The translations under genes and the position numbers were made by a program. The notes below the pieces were generated by a model that was not told the origin of the DNA, searched no databases, and worked only from the letters and a program-made list of their open reading frames with translations. From Bacteroidales bacterium UBA5219 (GTDB lineage Bacteria > Bacteroidota > Bacteroidia > Bacteroidales > ML635J-15), in assembly GCA_002412425.1 (NCBI GenBank), contig DHVB01000049.1:51786-115785 (forward strand): a stretch of DNA of 64,000 bases, read 5' to 3'. Shown here piece by piece: positions 42,935 through 50,754 of this stretch. Within the stretch, counting starts at the first letter, position 1. Each line of letters starts with the position of its first letter.

Positions 42935-44104
42935 ATGTTAAATATTGCTTTATTTGGTCCTCCTGGAGCTGGAAAAGGAACTCAATCAAAAATTTTAATT
43001 GAAGAATATAATTTATCCTACATTTCTACTGGTGAATTATTACGTAAAGAGATTAAAAATAAAACAAAATTAGGCTTAGAAGCTCAAAGTATTATTGCTG
43101 CTGGTGGTTTGGTTTCTGATGAAATTATTGTTCAAATTATTGAAAAAACAATTACAGAAAATCCCAATGCAAATGGTTTTTTGTTTGATGGTTTTCCTCG
43201 TACATATATTCAGGCTTATATACTCGAAGGTTTGATGATTAAATTAAACACCTCGTTAAATTGTTTGATAAGCTTAGCAGTTCCAGAAGAAGTTTCTGTT
43301 CAGCGTTTATTAGAACGTGGTAGAACTTCGGGCAGAACAGACGATAACAAAACAGTTATTAGAAATCGATTAAACGAATATTACGAAAAAACAATACCTG
43401 TAATTAATTTTTACAAAGAAAAAGGAATTTTTTCAGAAGTTGACGGAACTCAATCTGTTGAGAATGTTAGAAAAGACATAAAAGCTATTGTTAAAAAAGA
43501 GTTGAGCAAACGTTTGTTAAATATTGTTTTATTTGGTTATCCTGGTTCTGGAAGAGGTTCGCAAGGCAGAGCTATTGCCAAAAAATACGGCTTAGAATAT
43601 GTTGCTACAGGACCTATGCTACACGAAGAAATTGAAAAAGGTAGCGAAATAGGAAAACAAATTAAAGATTTGTTTGACAATGGAAAACTAATTCCCGATG
43701 AGATTGTGGTTCCTTTGATTGAAAAGAAAATTGAAAATTCAAAAGGTGTAAAAGGTTTTATTTTTAAAGGTTTTCCTCGAACTCTTGTGCAATCCTATAT
43801 TTTAGATGGCTTATTGAAAAAGCACTCTTCGTCAATTTCTAAAATTATTGAAATTGAAGTGCCTACTCTTGAATTAATTAAAAGATTAGACGAAAGAAGT
43901 AAAACTGAAAATCGCATGCCTTATGACTCAAGTACTGCTAAAATTGTTCAAAGACTACAAGACCACCAAACCAAAACTGTTCCTGTTATAGAAAAATACA
44001 ACGAATTGCACGGAGTTGTAAAAATTGACGGAATGGGCAGTTTCGACGAAGTTTTCAAAAGAATAAGTTTTGAAATCGAAAATGGATTCGAGAATCTGAA
44101 ATAA
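42935..44104 (+). CDS. adk: Tandem adenylate kinase: active first domain fused to a degenerate second domain
   Basis: A 389-residue protein, twice the usual adenylate kinase length. Residues 1-188 form a complete short-lid kinase: P-loop GPPGAGKGTQ (8-17, Lys14), FDGFPRT, and lid arginines in RGRTSGRTDD followed by IRNRL. Residues 194-389 repeat the fold, but the P-loop is GYPGSGRGSQ (201-210) with Arg207 in place of the catalytic lysine. DGFPRT becomes KGFPRT, and the lid reads RSKTENRMPYD with one arginine of the IRNRL pair lost. The second domain therefore looks catalytically impaired and may be regulatory or structural. No stop or frameshift separates the halves. Confidence 0.93.
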   Translation: MLNIALFGPPGAGKGTQSKILIEEYNLSYISTGELLRKEIKNKTKLGLEAQSIIAAGGLVSDEIIVQIIEKTITENPNANGFLFDGFPRTYIQAYILEGLMIKLNTSLNCLISLAVPEEVSVQRLLERGRTSGRTDDNKTVIRNRLNEYYEKTIPVINFYKEKGIFSEVDGTQSVENVRKDIKAIVKKELSKRLLNIVLFGYPGSGRGSQGRAIAKKYGLEYVATGPMLHEEIEKGSEIGKQIKDLFDNGKLIPDEIVVPLIEKKIENSKGVKGFIFKGFPRTLVQSYILDGLLKKHSSSISKIIEIEVPTLELIKRLDERSKTENRMPYDSSTAKIVQRLQDHQTKTVPVIEKYNELHGVVKIDGMGSFDEVFKRISFEIENGFENLK

Positions 44105-44107
44105 AAA

Positions 44108-44138
44108 AAGACAACTTCTGCAATGCAAAAGTTGTCTT
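44108..44138 (-). terminator. Intrinsic terminator of the acd-etfBA operon, shared hairpin with adk
   Basis: AAGACAACTT and AAGTTGTCTT form a 10-bp stem. On the minus strand the stem runs into TTTTTTTAT. On the plus strand the T tract is short, so termination of adk by the same hairpin would be weaker. Confidence 0.8.
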
Positions 44139-44182
44139 AACCAATTAACATAAAAACAATATTTATCTTTCAACTATGAAAG

Positions 44183-45184
44183 CTACTTTTTTAAGTTTCT
44201 GATTTTCTCGGTTAGAAGTGGTACAATTTTTTCAACCTCGCCAACAATACCAATATCTGCAACTCCAAAAATTGGTGCAAACTTATCTTTGTTTATAGCG
44301 ATAATGTACTCACTTTCTTCCATACCTGCAAGGTGCTGAATAGCTCCTGAAATACCACAAGCCACGTAAAGTTGTGGACGAACAGTTTTACCAGTTTGTC
44401 CTACTTGTAAATCGTGATCCATATTTCCTGCATCTACTGTAGCACGTGAAGCAGAAACTTCGCCGTTTAGCTCATCAGCCAATTCTCTAAGATGACCATA
44501 ATATTCTTTGTGTACACCACGACCAGCAGAAACAAGCACTGGAGCTTCAGTAATGTCTTTTGTTGTTTTTGGTTTTACAACACTTTCTAAAAGTTTCACA
44601 CGGTTAATTTTCTCCATATTGAAACTTACCTCAACTTTCTCAACTTCGCCTTTTCTTGCTGAAGTATCTTCTAAGCGTTGCATAACACCTGGACGAACTG
44701 TTGCCATTTGTGGACGGTGGTCTTTACAAAGAATTGTTGCCATAAGATTACCACCGAAAGCAGGACGAGTCATTAAGAACTCACCATTTTCGCCTATTTC
44801 AAGTTTGGTGCAATCTGCTGTTAAACCTGTAGTAACACGAGCCGAAACTCTTGGACCAAGGTCACGACCTATTGTTGTAGCACCTAAAAGTAAAATATCT
44901 GGTTTTCTTTCGTTTATAATTTGACTTAGAGCCTGAGTATAAGGTTCTGTCATATAGTTTTTTAAAGCATCGTTATCTACCACTAAAACCTTGTCTGCAC
45001 CTGCCTGAATCAAGTTTTGAGCCTTATTTTCTATATCTTTACCTAAAAGCACGGCTACCACTTTTTCATTTAAAGCATCAGCCAACTCGCGAGCCTTACC
45101 TAGAAGCTCGAACGCTACTTTTTGCACTACGCCACCACGTTGTTCTGCAAAAACATAAACATCTTTATATTGAGTAATATCCAT
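44183..45184 (-). CDS. etfA: Electron transfer flavoprotein, alpha subunit
   Basis: A 333-residue protein. The N-terminal half has the Etf fold (DVYVFAEQRGGVVQKVAFELLGKARELAD). The C-terminal FAD-binding domain is well conserved: VSAGRGVHKEYYGHLRELADELNGEVSASRATVDAGNM, VGQTGKTVRPQLYVACGISGAIQHLAGM, and ADIGIVGEVEKIVPLL. With EtfB it accepts electrons from the acyl-CoA dehydrogenase. The frame is open upstream to 45238, but that would overlap etfB; ATG at 45184 lies 19 bp after the etfB stop. Confidence 0.95.
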   Translation of the reverse strand: MDITQYKDVYVFAEQRGGVVQKVAFELLGKARELADALNEKVVAVLLGKDIENKAQNLIQAGADKVLVVDNDALKNYMTEPYTQALSQIINERKPDILLLGATTIGRDLGPRVSARVTTGLTADCTKLEIGENGEFLMTRPAFGGNLMATILCKDHRPQMATVRPGVMQRLEDTSARKGEVEKVEVSFNMEKINRVKLLESVVKPKTTKDITEAPVLVSAGRGVHKEYYGHLRELADELNGEVSASRATVDAGNMDHDLQVGQTGKTVRPQLYVACGISGAIQHLAGMEESEYIIAINKDKFAPIFGVADIGIVGEVEKIVPLLTEKIRNLKK

Positions 45185-45203
45185 ATTTTCTTTCTTTTTA
45201 GGG

Positions 45204-45986
45204 TTAAATAATGTGTTGTTCTTTAAGTTTTGAAACAATCAGATTTACAGCTTCTTCTGCTGAACCTTCGAATAGTGAACCTGCTGGTTTAATACTCTTA
45301 GGGAATGCTTTTGCTACACTTGTAGGCGAACCTGCTTTTCCAATTTTTTCTTCGGGAACGTTGATTTTGTCTGCTCCCCAAACTTCTATTTCTTTTTTAT
45401 AAGCTGCAACTATACCTCTCATGTGCATATAACGTGGTTTTACAGCAGAAGCTAAAACTGTTACAAGACAAGGAGTATCCATTTGTAAAACTTGATAGCC
45501 CTCTTCGGTTTGTTTTCTAATAGTTAAAGTTTTTTTGCCATCAAAATCTAAGTGTTCGAGATACGAAACTTGTGGAATGTCTAAGTGTTCAGCAATTTGT
45601 GGTCCAACTTGAGCGGTGTCTCCGTCTATAGCTTGACGACCTGTAATAATAAGATCATAATCCAAAGTGCGTAATGCACCTGCCAAAGAGTTGGAAGTGG
45701 CTAAAGTATCTGCACCACCGAGTTTGCGGTCGGTTAGTAATATAGCTCTATCTACACCCATTGCCAAAGCTTCACGAAGAATAGCCTCAGCTTGAGGTAA
45801 GCCCATTGTAATAACGGTAACGTGAGCATTGTATTTATCTTTTAGTTGCAGAGCGAACTCCAATCCACCTTTATCGTCGGGGTTCATAATACATGGAACT
45901 CCGTCTCTCATAAGCGTGCCTGTCTGTGGATTAATCTTTACTTCTGTAGTATCAGGCACCTGTTTTATACAAACTATTATATTCAT
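45204..45986 (-). CDS. etfB: Electron transfer flavoprotein, beta subunit
   Basis: A 260-residue protein with the standard opening MNIIVCIKQVPDTTEVKINP. It has the AVSLGPP-like strand region VITMGLPQAEAILREALAMGVDRAILLTDR, and the block GRQAIDGDTAQVGPQIAEHL that is typical of Etf partners of butyryl-CoA dehydrogenases. It is encoded between the dehydrogenase and etfA on one strand. The GDTAQVGP form is shared with electron-bifurcating Etfs, so bifurcation to ferredoxin is possible but cannot be decided from this region alone. Confidence 0.95.
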   Translation of the reverse strand: MNIIVCIKQVPDTTEVKINPQTGTLMRDGVPCIMNPDDKGGLEFALQLKDKYNAHVTVITMGLPQAEAILREALAMGVDRAILLTDRKLGGADTLATSNSLAGALRTLDYDLIITGRQAIDGDTAQVGPQIAEHLDIPQVSYLEHLDFDGKKTLTIRKQTEEGYQVLQMDTPCLVTVLASAVKPRYMHMRGIVAAYKKEIEVWGADKINVPEEKIGKAGSPTSVAKAFPKSIKPAGSLFEGSAEEAVNLIVSKLKEQHII

Positions 45987-46023
45987 ATTCTCTTGATTTT
46001 CTATTTTAAATTTTTAATAACTT

Positions 46024-47169
46024 CTATTTTTTACTAAACAAATTAGCTGCAATTACCATTCTTTGAACTTCTGAAGTTCCTTCGTAAATTTCGGTAATTT
46101 TAGCATCACGCATCATTCTTTCTACAGGATAATCACGAGTATAGCCATATCCTCCATGGAATTGAACAGCCTTAGTGGTAACCTCCATAGCAGTTTCTGA
46201 AGCAAATAATTTTGCCATTGCTGCATCAACAGAGTAAGGAATACCGTTATCCTTTTTATAATGAGCATTGCGAACTAGCAAACGAGCTGCTTGAACCTTA
46301 GTTTCCATATCTGCCATTTGGAACTGTGTGTTTTGGAATTGCGATATACTACGACCAAATTGCTTACGCTCTTTAGTATATTTTATAGTTTCGTCCATAG
46401 CTCCTTGTGCAATACCTAAGGCTTGAGCAGCGATACCTATACGTCCGCCGTCAAGAGTTTTCATAGCAATACCGAAACCTCTTCCAACCTGTCCGAGAAG
46501 GTTTTCTTTTGGTATTCTACAATCTGTAAATACAAGTTCGGCAGTAGCAGAACCACGAATACCAAGCTTTTTCTCTTTCTTACCAATCTCGAAGCCTTTT
46601 GTTCCTTTTTCTACTATAAAAGCAGAAATCCCTTTATTACCAAGCGACTTGTCGGTCATAGCAAAGATAATGTAAACGTGTGCATATTCAGCATTTGTGA
46701 TAAAAATCTTAGTTCCGTTTAACACATACTCATCTCCATCAAGCACAGCCATTGTTTGTTGCATAGCTGCATCTGTACCAGCATTTGGCTCTGTAAGACC
46801 GAAAGCTCCAATCCATTCGCCTGAAGCGAGTTTAGGTAAATACTTTTTCTTTTGTTCCTCAGTACCGTTTTCCCAAATAGGTGCTACACATAGCGACTGA
46901 TGTGCCGAAAGTACTACTCCTGTAGTACCACATACGCGTGAAATTTCTTCCACAGCTATACCGTACATCATGTTTGTGCCACCAGCTCCACCGTATTCCA
47001 CAGGTACAGGAATACCCATCAAACCAATTTTTGCCATCTTCTCTACTGTTTCGATTGGAAATCTCTCCTGTTCATCAATTTCGGCAGCCAAAGGTTTTAT
47101 CTCTTTTTCTGCAAACTCTCTTATCATTTGCAGAAAAAGTTCTTCGGTTTTTGATAAACTAAAATCCAT
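46024..47169 (-). CDS. Short-chain (butyryl-CoA-type) acyl-CoA dehydrogenase
   Basis: A 381-residue flavoenzyme that interconverts acyl-CoA and enoyl-CoA. Family blocks are LFLQMIREFAEKEIKPLAAEIDEQE at the N terminus, GLTEPNAGTDAAMQQT and VLNGTKIFITNA for FAD and substrate binding, and RKQFGRSI. The C-terminal YEGTSEVQRMVIA contains the catalytic glutamate, positioned as in short-chain and butyryl-CoA dehydrogenases. It is followed by etfB and etfA, the typical operon for crotonyl-CoA reduction or short-chain fatty acid oxidation. Confidence 0.95.
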   Translation of the reverse strand: MDFSLSKTEELFLQMIREFAEKEIKPLAAEIDEQERFPIETVEKMAKIGLMGIPVPVEYGGAGGTNMMYGIAVEEISRVCGTTGVVLSAHQSLCVAPIWENGTEEQKKKYLPKLASGEWIGAFGLTEPNAGTDAAMQQTMAVLDGDEYVLNGTKIFITNAEYAHVYIIFAMTDKSLGNKGISAFIVEKGTKGFEIGKKEKKLGIRGSATAELVFTDCRIPKENLLGQVGRGFGIAMKTLDGGRIGIAAQALGIAQGAMDETIKYTKERKQFGRSISQFQNTQFQMADMETKVQAARLLVRNAHYKKDNGIPYSVDAAMAKLFASETAMEVTTKAVQFHGGYGYTRDYPVERMMRDAKITEIYEGTSEVQRMVIAANLFSKK

Positions 47170-47218
47170 AATTATACTACTTTTTATCTTTTCTTTTAAT
47201 TAATTTTATCAAAAATAA

Positions 47219-47262
47219 AATTCAGATAATTTTTCCTATCTGAAAAATAAATTGCAAATATA
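47219..47262 (-). promoter_or_regulatory. Promoter box and terminator-like hairpin in front of the acyl-CoA dehydrogenase operon
   Basis: On the minus strand TATATTTG (47262-47255) is followed 10 bases later by an 8-bp stem TTCAGATA/TATCTGAA (47244-47221, loop of 8), then TTTTATTTTT. The hairpin is either a terminator for transcription arriving from the DUF6624 genes or a 5' leader structure of the acd transcript. No other features are seen in the 47170-47363 gap. Confidence 0.55.
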
Positions 47263-47363
47263 TAAATTATTTACCATAATGAAAAGATATATCGTCAAAA
47301 TTAAAATTTGTTTGAATAGCATATTTGATAAAATTAAAGCCATCTCTTAATTTAACATAAAAA

Positions 47364-48287
47364 TTACTTATAAAAAGTTACTTTATTTTTATTATGCTTT
47401 TCAATTTCTTCTTCAACAGTTGTTGTAAATCCAAATTCTTTTCTACGTTCATTCACTTTTCTTTTTTGCTTAGTTGGAGCTAACTCGCAAGGTTGAGTTA
47501 CCCCGTCGATTATTCTACAACGATATTGAGTGCCATATATTTGTCTTTTCCCTCTATAAAGCCTATATCTATCATAAGCAGTTGCCCAACGAAATTTATC
47601 TGCTTCATTATTTTTTACCGCTTCTTCCATTAAACCTAAATGTTTTTTAAATGACGTTTTGTCAGAATGTTGCATGAATAAAAAAGCATAATCTCCTGCA
47701 ATTTTGCCAACCATGCTAAAAGTGGGCCAACCATATTTTTGCACAATGGAATCAAGAAATATTGTATTAATACTATCAACATTTTCAGCAATAATAAACT
47801 TCAGATCTCCATTCTCACCAACTTCTGAAGGTTGAGTAATTATTAAACCTCTATATTTCTGATCAAGTATTCCATGTTCCATAATTTTAATTGCTAATGC
47901 TGTGTCTGTAATAGGACCACTTTCATAAAGAAATTTTTCAATAAGCAATTGATAAACATTTTCCCAATAATTACTTTCTCGCAAAGCACTTATTCTATAA
48001 TTTAAAAAAATAGCGGGAGTTAAGTTATATTCAACCTTTTTTATAAAATCCATTAGATTTTTTTGAGCTTTTTCAAAATCTCCCAAATTTGAATAACATA
48101 TTGCCAAATTGTAAATATCTGAGTTAGACAAACTATCTTTAGCTAAAATATCATCTAAGGCTTCTTGAAACAAGTTTTGCTCAACATAATCATTTAATAC
48201 TGGATAGCAATACATCATTCTTTTTTGAGAAAATGAAATATTTAGGCTAAACACAAATAATATTGTTATTAGTAAATATTTTTTCAT
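47364..48287 (-). CDS. Secreted DUF6624-type protein with TPR-like N-terminal part
   Basis: A 307-residue protein with a signal peptide (to about residue 20, SFSQ). Residues 35-120 look like helical tetratricopeptide-type repeats (NLAICYSNLGDFEKAQKNLMDF). Residues 165-275 match the DUF6624 pattern as I know it: YGWPTFSMVGKIAGDYAFLFMQHSD, then a helix, RYRLYRGKRQIYGTQY. The C-terminal tail is basic. The function of DUF6624 is not known. It follows a related gene 30 bp upstream and could share its transcript. Confidence 0.7.
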   Translation of the reverse strand: MKKYLLITILFVFSLNISFSQKRMMYCYPVLNDYVEQNLFQEALDDILAKDSLSNSDIYNLAICYSNLGDFEKAQKNLMDFIKKVEYNLTPAIFLNYRISALRESNYWENVYQLLIEKFLYESGPITDTALAIKIMEHGILDQKYRGLIITQPSEVGENGDLKFIIAENVDSINTIFLDSIVQKYGWPTFSMVGKIAGDYAFLFMQHSDKTSFKKHLGLMEEAVKNNEADKFRWATAYDRYRLYRGKRQIYGTQYRCRIIDGVTQPCELAPTKQKRKVNERRKEFGFTTTVEEEIEKHNKNKVTFYK

Positions 48288-48317
48288 ATTCTGCTATTTT
48301 TATTTCTACAAAGATAT

Positions 48318-49562
48318 TTATAATTTGAAAATAGAATTGAAATCTTGTTCAGTAATTTTGGATTTGCTTAATATTGTGGGACATATTCTGCAGAGAAAAT
48401 ATCCAGAAGCTTTTGAGGGAAATAAGATTATATAAAACTCTGACTCATAGTTTTCTGCTTCTATAATTTGTTTTATTTTTCCCTTCCAACCTGATTGAAA
48501 TATTGGAAAATAAAATGCACTAACTCCAAATTTCGAACAAATATTATTAATTCTAAATAATTCTCGAAAAGCGTTTTTTTTATGAGTTGAGTAATATTTT
48601 TTTGTAGGCAAGATTAAAACTTTATCATATTGTGCACATTCTGCTATTCCGAGTATTTCAAACATTGAATTTTCGATATCAATTATACCTGTAAGCTCAT
48701 CTACATAAATATAATCTAGCGGTGATAAAGAAACATAAAATCTTTTATTCTCATCAAGAATAAGTCTCTGTTCAGGAAATTTCCAATATTGATACATCAG
48801 AATTTCATAAACCTGATTCCAAGAACTTTCCCAATTTTTAGCAGATTCGTATGCCTTGTCTAAAAAAAACAGGAAATTTTCTCGTCCAAAATGACTTATA
48901 AATACAGATACAGAAGAACTTTCATAATCATAGTCTATCATAGAAATATCTCGTTGCGACAAAAACTTGGGCCAACCATTATTGTTTACCCAATCTTTTA
49001 GTTTGCTACAATTTATAGAGTCTTGCTTTGCAACAAGGTCCCATGAAATTTTCTTTTTATTATATTTTACTCTATTATTTTGGTCAGATTCCGATATTAA
49101 ATCCAATAAATCAATTAGCTCTTTATTATAATAAGTACTTTCATAAAATTTTCTATTTTTTTCATATCTTAGCGAATCGTATTCTAATTTTATATCAGAA
49201 AAAACTAAGCCAAATCTTACAGCTTTGTCAAGATAGTTAAGACTTTTGTTTCTATGTTTATGTTTACATTCAAAATATTTACCCAAATTTGATGTAGTTG
49301 GTAAAACTAATAAATTTGCGCAAGCTTTTACTTTGTTATTGTGCAATACAGCAAGTCTATAATAGGTTTCTGGCAAAAATGTTTTGTCTTTTGAATTTAT
49401 AATTTTCGAAGCATAAAAATAAGTGCTATCAACATTTCCTTTATTAGAAAAATCAATCAGATGCCTAAAGTTAAATTCATTGTGAACATATTCTTTCAAA
49501 CTTTCTTGAGAATATGTAAGAATTGGAAATACTAATAATAAAAATAATAGTTTTTGTTTCAT
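48318..49562 (-). CDS. Secreted protein of unknown function, possibly divergent DUF6624
   Basis: A 414-residue protein with a signal peptide (to about residue 18, LTYS). The N-terminal 150 residues are helical and rich in Y, K and N. The middle (about 165-245) has WVNNNGWPKFLSQRD, then an ISHFGRENF stretch and helices, in the same order as the GWP...QH...helix pattern of the downstream DUF6624 protein, but the C-terminal GKRQIYGTQ motif is missing. The C-terminal 130 residues match nothing I know. It lies 38 bp after trpS and 30 bp before the DUF6624 gene. Confidence 0.6.
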   Translation of the reverse strand: MKQKLLFLLLVFPILTYSQESLKEYVHNEFNFRHLIDFSNKGNVDSTYFYASKIINSKDKTFLPETYYRLAVLHNNKVKACANLLVLPTTSNLGKYFECKHKHRNKSLNYLDKAVRFGLVFSDIKLEYDSLRYEKNRKFYESTYYNKELIDLLDLISESDQNNRVKYNKKKISWDLVAKQDSINCSKLKDWVNNNGWPKFLSQRDISMIDYDYESSSVSVFISHFGRENFLFFLDKAYESAKNWESSWNQVYEILMYQYWKFPEQRLILDENKRFYVSLSPLDYIYVDELTGIIDIENSMFEILGIAECAQYDKVLILPTKKYYSTHKKNAFRELFRINNICSKFGVSAFYFPIFQSGWKGKIKQIIEAENYESEFYIILFPSKASGYFLCRICPTILSKSKITEQDFNSIFKL

Positions 49563-49600
49563 TTGTTATGTGTTTTTTTGCAATTATTAAGCAAGCAAGC

Positions 49601-50593
49601 CTACCAAAACCTTCTAAACCCAATTATTTCTTTAACATCTTTTAAAGTTTTACTTGCATTTTCGCGTGCTTTTTCAGCTCCCATTTTTGCTACTTTACTC
49701 AAATATTCGGTGTTAGAATCAATTTCTTTAATTTTTTGATTTATAGGAGCTAACATTTTTATTACATCTTCTGCTATTTGTTTTTTCAAATCTCCATAAC
49801 GAATTTCACAGTTTGCGTATTGTTCTTCAAAAAATTTAACTGTATCAGGAGTAGAAACTACTTTCATTATAGTAAAAAGATTTTGAATAGATTCTGGCAT
49901 TTCAGAATTTTTCTCAGTAGGTCCGCTATCTGTAAGTGCTCTCATTACTTTTTTTCGTATAACAGATGCTTCATCGGCTAAATAAATTCCATTGCCTTCG
50001 GATTTACCCATTTTACCGCTACCATCTAAGCCGGGAATTTTAATTAATTCTTTTCCAAAATTAAATGCTTGAGGTTCTTTAAAATATTCAACAGAATACA
50101 TATTATTAAATCTTCGAGCAAACCTTCTTGCCATTTCAAGATTTTGTTCTTGGTCTTTTCCTACAGGAACTTTATCAGCATTATGAATAATTATATCAGC
50201 AGCCATCAAAACAGGATAAGTCAATAAACCTGCATTTACATTTTCGGGTTGCTGACGAGCTTTTTCTTTAAATGTTGTAGTGCGTGCTAATTCGCCCATA
50301 TATGCATTCATATTTAATAACAGATACAACTCTGTTATTTCTGGAACATCAGACTGAATATATAAAGTGCTTTTTTCTGGGTCTATTCCTGCTGCCAAAT
50401 ATTCAACCAAAACTTGCCTAACACTATTATGTAGATTTTCAGGAGTTGGGTGAGTTGTTAACGAATGATAATCTGCTATAAAAAAGTAACAATTATAATC
50501 ATTCTGCATTTTTACAAAATTCTGAACCGCACCTAGATAATTTCCTAAATGCAAATTCCCTGTCGAACGTATTCCACTTAAAACCGTTTCCAT
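49601..50593 (-). CDS. trpS: Tryptophanyl-tRNA synthetase
   Basis: A 330-residue class I synthetase. The ATP site HIGH-equivalent is HLGNYLG at about residues 16-22 after the conserved LSGIRSTGN opening. The KMSKS-equivalent is KMGKSEGN at about 194-201. PVGKDQEQNLEMARRFARRFN is the strongly conserved TrpRS block between them. Length matches bacterial TrpS. It is the first gene of a minus-strand set with the two DUF6624-type genes. Confidence 0.96.
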   Translation of the reverse strand: METVLSGIRSTGNLHLGNYLGAVQNFVKMQNDYNCYFFIADYHSLTTHPTPENLHNSVRQVLVEYLAAGIDPEKSTLYIQSDVPEITELYLLLNMNAYMGELARTTTFKEKARQQPENVNAGLLTYPVLMAADIIIHNADKVPVGKDQEQNLEMARRFARRFNNMYSVEYFKEPQAFNFGKELIKIPGLDGSGKMGKSEGNGIYLADEASVIRKKVMRALTDSGPTEKNSEMPESIQNLFTIMKVVSTPDTVKFFEEQYANCEIRYGDLKKQIAEDVIKMLAPINQKIKEIDSNTEYLSKVAKMGAEKARENASKTLKDVKEIIGFRRFW

Positions 50594-50609
50594 AATTATA
50601 AATTTGTTG

Positions 50610-50617
50610 CAAACTTA
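50610..50617 (-). promoter_or_regulatory. -7 box upstream of trpS
   Basis: TAAGTTTG on the minus strand, exact TAnnTTTG match, 16 bases before the ATG at 50593. Confidence 0.45.
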
Positions 50618-50699
50618 AACAAAAAAAATAATTTTACATAACGCTACAAAAACAAAATTCTTGTTAATAAAAAAACTCATTTTATTTGAATATTGTTTT

Positions 50700-50707
50700 T
50701 ATATTTG
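50700..50707 (+). promoter_or_regulatory. -7 box upstream of the glycogen synthase/phosphorylase fusion
   Basis: TATATTTG, exact consensus, 47 bases before the ATG at 50755. Confidence 0.5.
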
Positions 50708-50754
50708 TCAAGAATTTTTAAAAAATTATAAACCTATAAGCAAAATCTTATAAT

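Noticed and set aside
45185..45238. Longer start for etfA
   Set aside because: It would overlap the end of etfB, and the conserved protein begins at MDITQYKDVYVF.
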